IMG/VR virus record: IMGVR_UViG_3300037585_000313
Coordinates: 1-31,305 of that record
Reading direction: 5' to 3' (one strand)
Length of the DNA: 31,305 nt
DNA from: a virus
Part shown: positions 24,397 through 31,305 of the stretch, in pieces
Numbering within the stretch: the first letter of the stretch is position 1
How the letters are laid out: each line of letters opens with the position of its first letter
Made by a program: the position numbers and the translations under genes
Notes under the pieces: generated by a model
Seen by the model: the letters and a program-made list of their open reading frames with translations, nothing else
Database searches by the model: none
Told to the model about the DNA's origin: nothing

Positions 24397-27184
24397 CTAT
24401 AGACTCTACGTCGAACTTCATAATTATTACGTCAGACGACGGTAGCTGCATATTGGTCCCTTTAGTCAGTCGGACCTTCCCCCGTTTACCTTCGCAGTGT
24501 TTTATGACCTCGTTTATAAGGTGCGCGTAGTTAACTTGCAGAGAACCACACCATTCCTTGAGGGGTTTAGGCTTAACGTAGAACAGCTTAGTGTCAGTCT
24601 CGTATCGAGCAATGAGCTTCCCTCGTGCAATCTGCTCCGGTATCACTAGCTCATCCAATCCGTTGCCATGAACGGAGCGGTTATCCAGCGTGCTTTTGAT
24701 CTGCAGAATGTAGCTTATATTTTCAGTGAAGAAATCATTCATAACGTCCAGCACTGATCTGCTCATACCCTGAATGTTGCTTTTATTCTGGGGGATCAAG
24801 TCAGACATGACCCATGAAAATACTCGCTTGGGATCAAAATTAATTAGTCCAGCCTTCTTCGCGATAATCAGCCCGGTCATACATGCTGTAATAGCAGAGG
24901 ACCAGAACCGATTTTCTGCTGTTAGCCCTCCGTGGTTATCCACACGCTGCTGTACAGTCGTAAGTAGTTGGCGATACGCATCTAAATTTTGCATCAGGTG
25001 TTGTAGGTATATCGGACCCACTAGGCCATAGTTATCGTATAGCCCCCGCTCAAACTTATCCGTTATATTTTTATCCTTCACCTCGTCAAAGATCCGGTTC
25101 ACTTTGCATTCCAACACCCGTTGGGCCTCGGCTTTCGCTGCGAGTTTATCTAACGAGATATTTTCTATGATGCTGTTGTTACCGGTAAACACCGCCAGTG
25201 TTTGCCACGGTGCCCCCGTGTACCGTTCAACATTTGAATTAGGCGACATCCGCCCCCGTTGCTTACCCCCGCTGAACTGATACACCATGTCGGAGGCTTC
25301 CTTCGGGCTCATGTTAGTTATCTCATCAACAGCTACAGGTATATTGTGGTACACCTCGGCTCGATTCATTTTGTAACTTAACGTGTCATCCTTCGTGAGC
25401 ATAAGCTGCTCCGGATGGCCCCACACTCCGTTGATCGCCAACAGCATCGCTGTCTTACCTGTACCACTGTCATCGTTATGGAAATGAATAGCGGCACACT
25501 TCACGTTCATTAGTTCCATCAACGGACTGCCGAAACTAATACCCATAGCGAACTGCTGTAAGAGAAACCTATCGTCGTCCCATAGTTTTATGTTCTTTTT
25601 CCAATCCTCCAAAGTACCTTTTGGTTCAAACATCGGGAACAGCCCCATCGTCTGTACGGACGGCGGGTTAAACTCTATGCTATCGCGCATTACTTTCTGG
25701 CTACCCAGTACAAATGCACTGAGCGAATCGTCGGTCCACCCTAGTTGTTTATAGGCTTCCTCTGCGACACCTGTGGCTTGTAGTTCGTTTATCCAGTTAG
25801 TTGTGTAGGCCATAAGATCGTCTATCCGAAGTACCGCTACCCCCTGACTAGCAAGGGCTCGCCTCAATTCTTCCCTAGATGTGACTGCGCTGATTGGTAG
25901 TGTGAACTCCCGTACGCCATCTTGGGGGAGATGTAGCCGCAGCACCACTGACTCCCCGACTTCTGCATCCAATACACGCTTAACAACGTACAAATCATTA
26001 TGATAAATCTGCCGTTCCTGTATTTCCCCGTCGTCATCCCGCTGCCGTATGTAGATACCTCCGTTGGCACCTCGCACGTACGGGGCCGGGTATTTCGGGA
26101 TAGCGTACTCGTCCTCCACCGGTCCAGACTCGGTATATAGTCCGGTCTCCTCATCGACTTCGGCGGTACGTACGTTACGCCCAAGTGCTATAGGGGATTT
26201 TATCTTGCCCCAGTGAGGGCAATCCCCGCATACACCTTCGTTAAACTCATCGAATTTAGCGCATGTATACGGGCCTTTAATAAGGCTGACCTTGTAGGTG
26301 GTCTCTTCGGGGGAATACTCTGGATGGTTTCTGGAGATTATTTGAGACGCTTCAACGGAATCTTCGCAGAACTTTGCGATTGATAACCCCGCTCTCCACA
26401 GCGGCTCAACCATAGTCTCCTGATCTTTTATTATGCTACGTAGTTGAGCGCACCCCTTACCGTCTTTTATCTTCAGTAAAATATCTCTGAAGCTATACTT
26501 GAAGTTGCCTATGAGGTTATCCATAAGCGCACTTCGTTCTTCCCTCGCGGCAGGAACTGGTATCAGGTCCCGCCCAAGCAATTCAGAGAATGTATCGAAG
26601 TCTACTGGCTCACTGAGGTCTCCCCCGGCCAACAGTCCTACAGGCACCCCTGTAGTTTTTTTATAGTTGTGTGTGTCAGGCACTCGGAGTATGCGCGCAC
26701 CGTCTGATGTAACGGCTGGGTCAGCGCCGAACTTATTATCTGCACATAGTCGTTTCAGATGGTCCGCAACAGGGAACCAGTCGTCATACGGGATAGCTTC
26801 TGTAAATGCCCAATAGACATGCACCCCGTACCCACTACTGAGTATGAATGGTCGGGGTAACTTAAACCGTGTACAGAACTTACGTAGGGCTCTTACTGCT
26901 TCGCCCTTGGAAGAGAAATCTTTACCGGGACCGCAGTCCAGATCGAGAAATAGCGATTGAAGTTGGGCTATGTTGTCTACCCGTCTTGATCCGGGTTCCC
27001 TAAACGTGGCTAGGGCGAAATAAACATCGTACCCCTGTTCATCAAATCGCTCGGCCTCTTCTATTAAATCTTCAATAGACTCATAGAACTTTTGGACAGG
27101 CTGCTGCTCTGTCCGTTTTGATGCAAACAGGCAATAGTGACCTGAATCACTAAGGACCGTCTGTAGAAATGTTATTGTGTGCAC
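24356..27184 (-). CDS. Primase-helicase: AEP-type primase domain fused to DUF927-like helicase (942 aa)
   Basis: The N-terminal archaeo-eukaryotic primase domain has metal-binding D81/D83 in LFLDLDCGPGKD, the SGYGVHVYW motif (S117-W125, His122) and 'DPAVTSDGARILRVPDTHNY' (155-174). A PriCT-like zinc element follows, with C308, C319, C322 and H324 in 'TCAKFDEFNEGVCGDCPHWG'. The C-terminal helicase domain shows Walker A DDSGTGKTAM (571-580) and Walker B VAVDEIT (617-623). It should prime and unwind at the phage origin. The start is GTG 27184 with a weak AGGT ahead; the length and N-terminus (TITFLQTVLSDSGHYC) fit relatives I recall. A 222-nt structured non-coding island precedes it. No separate DNA polymerase is in the window. 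Confidence 0.88.
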   Translation of the reverse strand: MHTITFLQTVLSDSGHYCLFASKRTEQQPVQKFYESIEDLIEEAERFDEQGYDVYFALATFREPGSRRVDNIAQLQSLFLDLDCGPGKDFSSKGEAVRALRKFCTRFKLPRPFILSSGYGVHVYWAFTEAIPYDDWFPVADHLKRLCADNKFGADPAVTSDGARILRVPDTHNYKKTTGVPVGLLAGGDLSEPVDFDTFSELLGRDLIPVPAAREERSALMDNLIGNFKYSFRDILLKIKDGKGCAQLRSIIKDQETMVEPLWRAGLSIAKFCEDSVEASQIISRNHPEYSPEETTYKVSLIKGPYTCAKFDEFNEGVCGDCPHWGKIKSPIALGRNVRTAEVDEETGLYTESGPVEDEYAIPKYPAPYVRGANGGIYIRQRDDDGEIQERQIYHNDLYVVKRVLDAEVGESVVLRLHLPQDGVREFTLPISAVTSREELRRALASQGVAVLRIDDLMAYTTNWINELQATGVAEEAYKQLGWTDDSLSAFVLGSQKVMRDSIEFNPPSVQTMGLFPMFEPKGTLEDWKKNIKLWDDDRFLLQQFAMGISFGSPLMELMNVKCAAIHFHNDDSGTGKTAMLLAINGVWGHPEQLMLTKDDTLSYKMNRAEVYHNIPVAVDEITNMSPKEASDMVYQFSGGKQRGRMSPNSNVERYTGAPWQTLAVFTGNNSIIENISLDKLAAKAEAQRVLECKVNRIFDEVKDKNITDKFERGLYDNYGLVGPIYLQHLMQNLDAYRQLLTTVQQRVDNHGGLTAENRFWSSAITACMTGLIIAKKAGLINFDPKRVFSWVMSDLIPQNKSNIQGMSRSVLDVMNDFFTENISYILQIKSTLDNRSVHGNGLDELVIPEQIARGKLIARYETDTKLFYVKPKPLKEWCGSLQVNYAHLINEVIKHCEGKRGKVRLTKGTNMQLPSSDVIIMKFDVESIDANANTPNVRPAS

Positions 27185-27405
27185 AAACCTGCTGTCCCCC
27201 GTGCTGCAATACGGTGAGTTTGTGCAGTAGTTGTTACGATTGGTGTCTTACCTACCGCACCGGGAGAGACGCGGTGGCGCACGACACACTTCATCGTAAC
27301 TATTTCAAAGAGAGTGGTAGGGCGAATGACCTCCTACCAAAGACTGACGCTACTGCTCGCCTTTCCCAACTTGTGCGCCCTAGGTATAGAACGACCTCAC
27401 GGGGG
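27180..27405 (-). other. Structured non-coding island upstream of primase-helicase
   Basis: The 222-nt gap (27185-27406) holds no convincing gene and stands out in an operon otherwise packed to overlaps. It contains inverted repeats: 27180-27188/27218-27226 (9 bp, covering the GTG start of the primase-helicase), 27233-27240/27293-27300 (8 bp, with nested 27243-27247/27283-27287 and ACCGC/GCGGT 27254-27258/27271-27275), 27315-27321/27333-27339 (7 bp), and an outer CCCCCGTG/CACGGGGG pair at 27196-27203/27398-27405. Candidates are a replication origin, an mRNA leader controlling the primase, or a small RNA. The only minus ORF of note (27172-27294, 40 codons) is weak. Confidence 0.55.
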
Positions 27406-27406
27406 T

Positions 27407-28138
27407 TCAGTCGTCCCAATCGTCAATTATTGCAGCAAGATCTTCCTTCTCTTCCGCAGGCTTACTGGACTTAGCCTTCTTACGGACTACAGGTTCTTCA
27501 ACCTTCTCCTCTTCGGCTTCCTCCTCTTCAGCCTCTTCTCCGAATATATCATCAGAGCCTTCAGCCACCTCTTCTACCGGTTTAGCTGTAAAAGGATTAT
27601 CACTAGCAGTGAAACCCTCGACTTTACTAAACGGATTACGTTCCATCTCTGGGGCTAAATCAATAACCTGTATTGCGCGTAGCCGAAGGCTAACCCCATG
27701 CCCCATAGTCCCTGAGTATGGGACCAACTCACAGTGTATGTTCACGGTGCTGCCCGTTGTGAGTCTAAACCCATCAGGCAGTCTGTTGGTTTGAGCATCG
27801 TACCCCTGCGGTTTAGCCGTAGGATTACCTGAGTACGCCGCCTTTAGCTTGGCTCTCCCGATGAACTTACCGTCATCGTTCTTCTGCCATGTAGGCTTAC
27901 TGAGGGCAGGCCAGCCTTTCTGCTTACGCTCGCCGTACGCGCTTTTCATAGCGGTAAACAGGGCCTTAGCGGTTGCCTGTGGCATGAGAAAATCCAGCGA
28001 GTACTCCGCGTTATCATCCGTTGCAGAACACGGTACGGATGAATTCTTACCAGTGTCGAACCGGTATGGCTGATCGAGTTTAGGGTAACGCGCTTCAACA
28101 TTCTCGATCATAAATGTTGAGTTTTTTACTTCCGCCAT
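27407..28138 (-). CDS. Single-stranded DNA-binding protein (DUF2815 / T7 gp2.5-like OB fold)
   Basis: 243 residues from ATG 28138, which has GGAG 9 nt upstream; in-frame codons further up to 28174 would overlap the previous gene and lack this site. Residues 1-175 are a beta-rich OB-fold-like domain (FMIENVEARYPKLDQPYRFD, then EYSLDFLMP, INIHC-type strands and LRLRAIQVIDL). From about 190 onward the tail is long, disordered and very acidic (GEEAEEEEAEEEKVEE), ending DDWDD. An acidic C-terminal tip with an aromatic residue is the protein-interaction tail of T7 gp2.5-type SSBs, binding polymerase and helicase partners. It lies directly between the Cys-cluster protein and the primase-helicase. 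Confidence 0.76.
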   Translation of the reverse strand: MAEVKNSTFMIENVEARYPKLDQPYRFDTGKNSSVPCSATDDNAEYSLDFLMPQATAKALFTAMKSAYGERKQKGWPALSKPTWQKNDDGKFIGRAKLKAAYSGNPTAKPQGYDAQTNRLPDGFRLTTGSTVNIHCELVPYSGTMGHGVSLRLRAIQVIDLAPEMERNPFSKVEGFTASDNPFTAKPVEEVAEGSDDIFGEEAEEEEAEEEKVEEPVVRKKAKSSKPAEEKEDLAAIIDDWDD

Positions 28139-28142
28139 GTGT

Positions 28143-28802
28143 CTAATCTCCGTTGGCATAGCCCCCTTCGACAACCGAGAACGGCATAGAAGAGGGTTGG
28201 GGTACTACAGTTTCAAACTGTAATAGTTTTTTAGTGTCCGGATCGTTCTTCAGATCCCGAACGTTATTGAACTCATCCTGCTCCAGTGGGCGCACCGCCC
28301 TGAAAAATAACTTAGGAGTGTGGCTACTTCGGTCAAACGACATCTGAGTCACTACACTAATCGCAGACACGTTCCTTGCTGCTAGGAATTTAGCGTACGC
28401 CTGTAACGGCATACCCGAACTGTCTGACCCAAACACGCTCGTCGCGGATAGTTGTAGGGCATAGACATCCTGATACTCATCCATGCTCACGACTATGCGC
28501 TGACTGTACCTACAGGCACGACCCCCATTGCTCCCAGACCCACGTATATCTTTAGGGCAATCTATACAACGCACCGCTTCCCGTTGGGCTTCCGGTACAT
28601 TGGGGGATGGGCGTGCCGTATCGTCTGACCAGCATGTAGGCGCTTTCGGTGCAGACGGGTCGAACTCTCCAGCATAGTACTGCCGACTGACCGGTGCTGC
28701 ATCTACGATAACGACATCTAACTCCGGATCATCGAATACATGGGTTTCGTGCCCACTATCAATTATCCGGAATTGATTGTCCCGTAGGCTCAACCGTTTC
28801 AT
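28143..28802 (-). CDS. Conserved phage replication-module protein with Cys cluster (219 aa)
   Basis: 219 residues. A four-cysteine cluster C57, C79, C82, C97 ('PTCWSDD...RCIDCPKDIRGSGSNGGRACRYS') probably binds zinc. Flanking regions are beta-rich, with hydrophobic strands (LDVVIVDAAP, RIVVSMDEY, KLFFRAV). This 'TCWS.....C..CP....GS.......C' arrangement recurs next to SSB genes in phage replication modules; I know no established activity. ATG 28802 overlaps the HTH gene stop (TAATG), and 4 nt separate its stop from the SSB start. A replication or DNA-binding accessory role is inferred from the pairing with SSB. Confidence 0.66.
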   Translation of the reverse strand: MKRLSLRDNQFRIIDSGHETHVFDDPELDVVIVDAAPVSRQYYAGEFDPSAPKAPTCWSDDTARPSPNVPEAQREAVRCIDCPKDIRGSGSNGGRACRYSQRIVVSMDEYQDVYALQLSATSVFGSDSSGMPLQAYAKFLAARNVSAISVVTQMSFDRSSHTPKLFFRAVRPLEQDEFNNVRDLKNDPDTKKLLQFETVVPQPSSMPFSVVEGGYANGD

Positions 28803-29035
28803 TAGATGTCGTCGTCTATATTAATATCAGTAGCTACGTCACCGGTGATAGATTCCTCGCTGTCTTCCAACAGGGTCTTTTCTATCTTCGCTATGTCGAA
28901 TCTGTAGGTGTTCCCCACCTTCAGATAAGTGCTCCTCGGGATACTCTTATTGCGTATCCATGTGCGGATAGTCGAGACACTAACGTTGAAGTGGTCAGCC
29001 ACAGCATCAATCTGGGCAAATCTACTAGAGGTCAT
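28802..29035 (-). CDS. Small HTH DNA-binding protein (MerR/excisionase-like, 77 aa)
   Basis: Residues 5-55 form a winged-helix unit: 'IDAVADHFNVSVSTIRTWIR' is the helix-turn-helix, and 'IPRSTYLKVGNTYRFDIAKIEKTL' supplies the wing and following helix, as in AlpA/Xis/MerR-like proteins. Residues 58-77 are an acidic tail. ATG 29035 has AGGA about 10 nt upstream. It is the second gene after the promoter with a palindromic spacer at 29469-29497, so it is a candidate autoregulator of that operon. An excisionase role is possible but no integrase is in the window. Confidence 0.75.
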   Translation of the reverse strand: MTSSRFAQIDAVADHFNVSVSTIRTWIRNKSIPRSTYLKVGNTYRFDIAKIEKTLLEDSEESITGDVATDINIDDDI

Positions 29036-29040
29036 ATCTT

Positions 29041-29433
29041 TTATTTCCTACGTACACTGACAGAGTATTCTGTGCTGGCGTTCAGCCCTTGTGGGACTAG
29101 CTCCTCATTTTCGGTGAGCCACTCCTTAATGTTGCCTTGGTGTACCCGCTTCTCCAGTAACTCAGGGCACCCGTGTTCCAGAATGAACTCATGGAACTTC
29201 TCCCAATCGCTCGTCCAAAATTTAGTTTTCGTGGTACGGTAAAACGATCCGGATTCAGTTTTAACGCTCGTTACGTTGTTGGCGTTACAGTGTTCCAACA
29301 GGGCGTCCTTGATCTTGTCCTGCTGGTCAATCAACCCTGCGTCTTTCTCCGTAAACGCACGTTTGAGTTTTTCACGCTCGTCACGTATACGGATAAACAC
29401 TCTCGTTAGTGTATCAACATCGCAGTCTGACAT
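29041..29433 (-). CDS. Conserved phage hypothetical protein (130 aa)
   Basis: 130 residues from ATG 29433; an in-frame TTG at 29442 is an alternative and neither has a strong Shine-Dalgarno. Residues 8-50 are a charged helical hairpin (LTRVFIRIRDEREKLKRAF, then KDAGLIDQQDKIKDALLEHC). A short beta section follows with 'SVKTESGSFYRTTKTKFWTS' and then 'FILEHGCPELLEKRV..GNIKEWL'. This pattern is common in phage early regions, sometimes next to SSB or recombination genes; function unknown. It is the first gene after the strong minus-strand promoter, with a leader of about 30 nt. Confidence 0.66.
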   Translation of the reverse strand: MSDCDVDTLTRVFIRIRDEREKLKRAFTEKDAGLIDQQDKIKDALLEHCNANNVTSVKTESGSFYRTTKTKFWTSDWEKFHEFILEHGCPELLEKRVHQGNIKEWLTENEELVPQGLNASTEYSVSVRRK

Positions 29434-29468
29434 CCTGCCCAACCGTTCTAATTCGTTGTAGGGCAGAG

Positions 29469-29497
29469 ACTATACTAGCGTGCTCTACGCTAGTCAA
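29469..29497 (-). promoter_or_regulatory. Sigma-70 promoter with palindromic spacer (putative operator)
   Basis: On the minus strand TTGACT (29497-29492) and TATAGT (29474-29469) are separated by exactly 17 nt, each five of six to consensus. The spacer and edges hold the perfect inverted repeat ACTAGCG/CGCTAGT (29494-29488 and 29480-29474) with a 7-nt centre, a likely repressor or activator site. The promoter overlaps the SNF2 gene stop and would drive the 130-aa, HTH, Cys-cluster, SSB and primase-helicase genes. A protein bound to the palindrome would directly block RNA polymerase. Confidence 0.72.
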
Positions 29498-31022
29498 GCA
29501 GATCTTTGTATAGATCGATGATTTTTGAGTGTACGTCGATTCTATTATCAAGCAGTGCGTAGACACGCGACTCTACAGGGGACCCCTGTAGTTTAACTAC
29601 CGTGCATTTATGATCCTGCCCCGCCCGGTGCACACGGGCATTGGCTTGGGCATATGTCTCAAGGGATGCGGTCGGACCCCACCACACAATCGTGTTCGCT
29701 GCTGTCAGGGTAACACCGTGCGCTGCAGCTTGCGGTTGTATCAGTAAGACGCGAGGCTCTTCACTAGTCTGGAACCTGTTAAATATATCGGTTCTCCTCC
29801 GAGCGTTAACGGCCCCATTGATTACCTCTGTAGGTACCCCATCCGCAGTCAGCTTCTCATGCAGTAAAGATATTGCATGTCTGAACGGTATAAACACGAG
29901 TACCTTTTTACTGCTCTCTTCGATCACTTCCATCAACACCTTGTAGCGATGCTTGATGTCGAACTCCAGTACCTCTCCGGTGTCGGTGTAAATAGCCCCG
30001 GCGCTTATCTGAAGGAGCTTATTCATATTCACGGCGGCGTTGGCTGCTGTAACGTCCTCTCCCGCTGCTTGTAATATAAATTTATCTTTCAGTTGTTTAT
30101 AATACGTAGACTGCTGCCGCGTTAGTTCAACCTTCCGGTTCACGTACACCATGTCAGGTAGGTCAAGGCACTCCTCTTTCGTGAACCGTATCGCTGGCTG
30201 CAGAGCATCGAATACTGTCTCTGTCGCGGTATCTTTAGGTATCCATTTGAACTGCGTAACTTTCACCATCACCTGATCGCGGAATGACCCAAAAAATCTA
30301 GGGACACCCTTTGGGTTCACCATCTTGGCGAGCCCATATGCATCAACAGGGGACTGAGCCGCAGGTGTACCTGTCATCATCCACACCCATACGTCTGGGC
30401 CAACGAGCTTGTTAAGGGTCTTCCAGCGTTTGGTCTGTGCATTTTTATAGTGGGTAGCTTCGTCCACGATAACCAGATCGAATCCACCTGCTATGAGGTC
30501 ATCCAGCACCGTCTCTACGCCATCATAGTTAATGATTACGAACTCGGAGCCTTGCGCTATGATTTCTTTACGCTTGTTACGTGACCCGTGCGCTACGTCC
30601 ACCGTGCGGTGCATAGCGAAGGTGAACAGGTCAGCTCGCCATGCACTGTCCATAATCGAGAGTGGGCATACCACCAGCACTCGACTAATAACACCCTTAT
30701 TAAGCAGGTAGTCTGCGGCCCAGATTGCACTGGCTGTTTTCCCGGTGCCCTGCTCGTTAAAGCAGAACGCCTTTTGGTGCAACGTAAGGAAAGACGACGT
30801 AGTTTTCTGGTGGCTATACGGTGTGACGTTGCCCGACCACTTGTACTGCCCGAGAATGGGGGACGGTACATTTATATCTAGGTTCTTTAGGACACGAGTC
30901 TCATCGACGCCCCAGTTTACGACGACCTTATCACCGACTTTCTTACTCTTCGGGATAACCTCCGTTACTCTGTCAGGGTTCCGTAGCTTCAACAGCACCG
31001 CTGCGTTCTTAAATATTTCCAT
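29490..31022 (-). CDS. SNF2-family DEAD/H-box helicase (510 aa)
   Basis: 510 residues. Motif Q-like PYSHQ (68-72), Walker A NEQGTGKT (89-96), motif II DEATH (187-191) in 'LVIVDEATHYKNAQTKRW', motif III MTGTP (216-220) and motif VI QANARVHRAGQ (459-469) are all present and intact. This is the compact two-RecA-domain SNF2/superfamily 2 translocase common in phage replication modules, using ATP to move on duplex DNA or remodel DNA-protein complexes. No extra nuclease domain is visible. The start ATG 31022 overlaps the previous stop (TAATG), so it is coupled to the HNH-like gene. Confidence 0.92.
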   Translation of the reverse strand: MEIFKNAAVLLKLRNPDRVTEVIPKSKKVGDKVVVNWGVDETRVLKNLDINVPSPILGQYKWSGNVTPYSHQKTTSSFLTLHQKAFCFNEQGTGKTASAIWAADYLLNKGVISRVLVVCPLSIMDSAWRADLFTFAMHRTVDVAHGSRNKRKEIIAQGSEFVIINYDGVETVLDDLIAGGFDLVIVDEATHYKNAQTKRWKTLNKLVGPDVWVWMMTGTPAAQSPVDAYGLAKMVNPKGVPRFFGSFRDQVMVKVTQFKWIPKDTATETVFDALQPAIRFTKEECLDLPDMVYVNRKVELTRQQSTYYKQLKDKFILQAAGEDVTAANAAVNMNKLLQISAGAIYTDTGEVLEFDIKHRYKVLMEVIEESSKKVLVFIPFRHAISLLHEKLTADGVPTEVINGAVNARRRTDIFNRFQTSEEPRVLLIQPQAAAHGVTLTAANTIVWWGPTASLETYAQANARVHRAGQDHKCTVVKLQGSPVESRVYALLDNRIDVHSKIIDLYKDLLD

Positions 31023-31303
31023 TATCTACGGCGACGTTTCGGCGGTTTACTGAGTGACCCGCCATGTGCACGGTTTGCACTGCGGCTTGCAATACGCACC
31101 CCATCGGCGTTAGATCCGCCCCGACTTAACGGCTTGTTATGGGATACGTCTTTGCCCTCACGGCGATCCGCTTTCCCATTTTTGTTAGCGTCCTTACCGT
31201 TTTTATCTATCTTGCGACGTGCACGTTGACGTTCCATCCGATCAGAATGTTCGCCCCGTGCCTTCTGTTGCTGGTATTCTTTTTTGTAGTCTCGCCTACG
31301 CAT
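31022..31303 (-). CDS. Small basic HNH-like protein (93 aa, start near window edge)
   Basis: Very basic protein: an N-terminal helix (RRRDYKKEYQQQKARGEHSD, then RMERQRARRKI) and a C-terminal 'KDVSHNKPLSRGGSNADGVR' followed by 'RSANRAHGG'. The arrangement 'GKDV(D/S)H..PL..GG.N....(L)R..S...NR' is that of small phage HNH-type nuclease-like proteins. His54 is in the right place, but Asp before it is Ser here and only Asn/Arg ligands are visible, so activity is uncertain. ATG 31303 lies 2 nt from the window edge; a more upstream start cannot be excluded. Confidence 0.6.
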   Translation of the reverse strand: MRRRDYKKEYQQQKARGEHSDRMERQRARRKIDKNGKDANKNGKADRREGKDVSHNKPLSRGGSNADGVRIASRSANRAHGGSLSKPPKRRRR

Positions 31304-31305
31304 TG

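Noticed and set aside
27172-27294. Minus-strand 40-codon frame ending in the primase start
   Set aside because: The ATG at 27294 lacks a Shine-Dalgarno; the strong AGGAGGT upstream is wrongly spaced for it and only an ATT follows closely. The product has no recognisable features. Kept as a note because of its 13-nt overlap with the primase gene.
27373-27406. Promoter in front of the primase leader (TATACC on the minus strand)
   Set aside because: The -10-like element has no acceptable -35 at 16-18 nt, so the match is too weak to call.
27169-27474. A 101-residue plus-strand open frame across the non-coding island
   Set aside because: It runs antisense into the SSB and primase genes, has composition unlike the neighbours (Cys/Arg-rich, low complexity) and no ribosome binding site; best explained by chance in the structured region.
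28802-29035. Evidence of lysogeny (excisionase-like HTH protein)
   Set aside because: The fold is shared by many small regulators; no integrase, attachment site or CI-like repressor is seen in the window.
1-31305. tRNA or rRNA genes
   Set aside because: No cloverleaf with the conserved T-loop and acceptor pairing, and no rRNA-like stretch, was noticed in the gaps; nearly all sequence is covered by protein genes. A tRNAscan run would be decisive.

Overview
The window is a 31.3-kb piece of a tailed double-stranded DNA bacteriophage genome, with no host-like genes at either end. The internal-virion-type giant proteins and the tail/neck protein suggest a podovirus-like particle. Overlapping spanins and a lysozyme-type endolysin point to a Gram-negative host. 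The structural proteins resemble those I associate with uncultured marine phages. That is recognition from memory, not a search, and I cannot assign a genus or host. The large terminase, portal, major capsid, DNA polymerase and integrase are not in this window.

Layout. Positions 3-24086 are all on the plus strand and very tightly packed, mostly with ATGA/TAATG/GTGA/TTGA-type overlaps. The order is: the C-terminal tail of a tail-fibre protein (3-146); a block of small proteins and a lysis cassette (149-3070: membrane proteins, a two-helix EF-hand protein, nested spanins, a GH24 endolysin); a zinc-ribbon miniprotein; a large tail/neck protein and a jelly-roll protein (3280-5786); an acyl carrier protein, a beta-ketoacyl synthase and a possibly GNAT-like protein (5850-7757); then 16 kb of internal virion/ejection-type proteins, including giants of 2076 and 2231 residues. 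Positions 24169-31303 are all on the minus strand and form a replication block: a small HNH-like protein, an SNF2 helicase, a hypothetical protein, an HTH protein, a Cys-cluster protein, an ssDNA-binding protein, a primase-helicase and a small hypothetical protein. The two blocks converge on a strong hairpin at 24090-24119 whose U-tract serves the minus-strand transcript.

The most unusual content is the ACP + ketosynthase pair inside the virion morphogenesis operon. The carrier serine and the Cys-His-His catalytic triad both appear intact. The ACP gene starts at TTG, and its ribosome binding site can be sequestered by an 11-bp hairpin. With the adjacent 163-residue protein this could be an acyl-chain cassette that modifies a virion protein, membrane lipid or host metabolite. 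That function is inference.

Other structure includes a highly folded 222-nt non-coding island just upstream of the primase-helicase, a near-consensus sigma-70 promoter with a palindrome filling its spacer (29469-29497), six 65-68-residue repeats and acidic microrepeats in the 2076-residue protein, and an HExxH zincin motif inside the 2231-residue protein.
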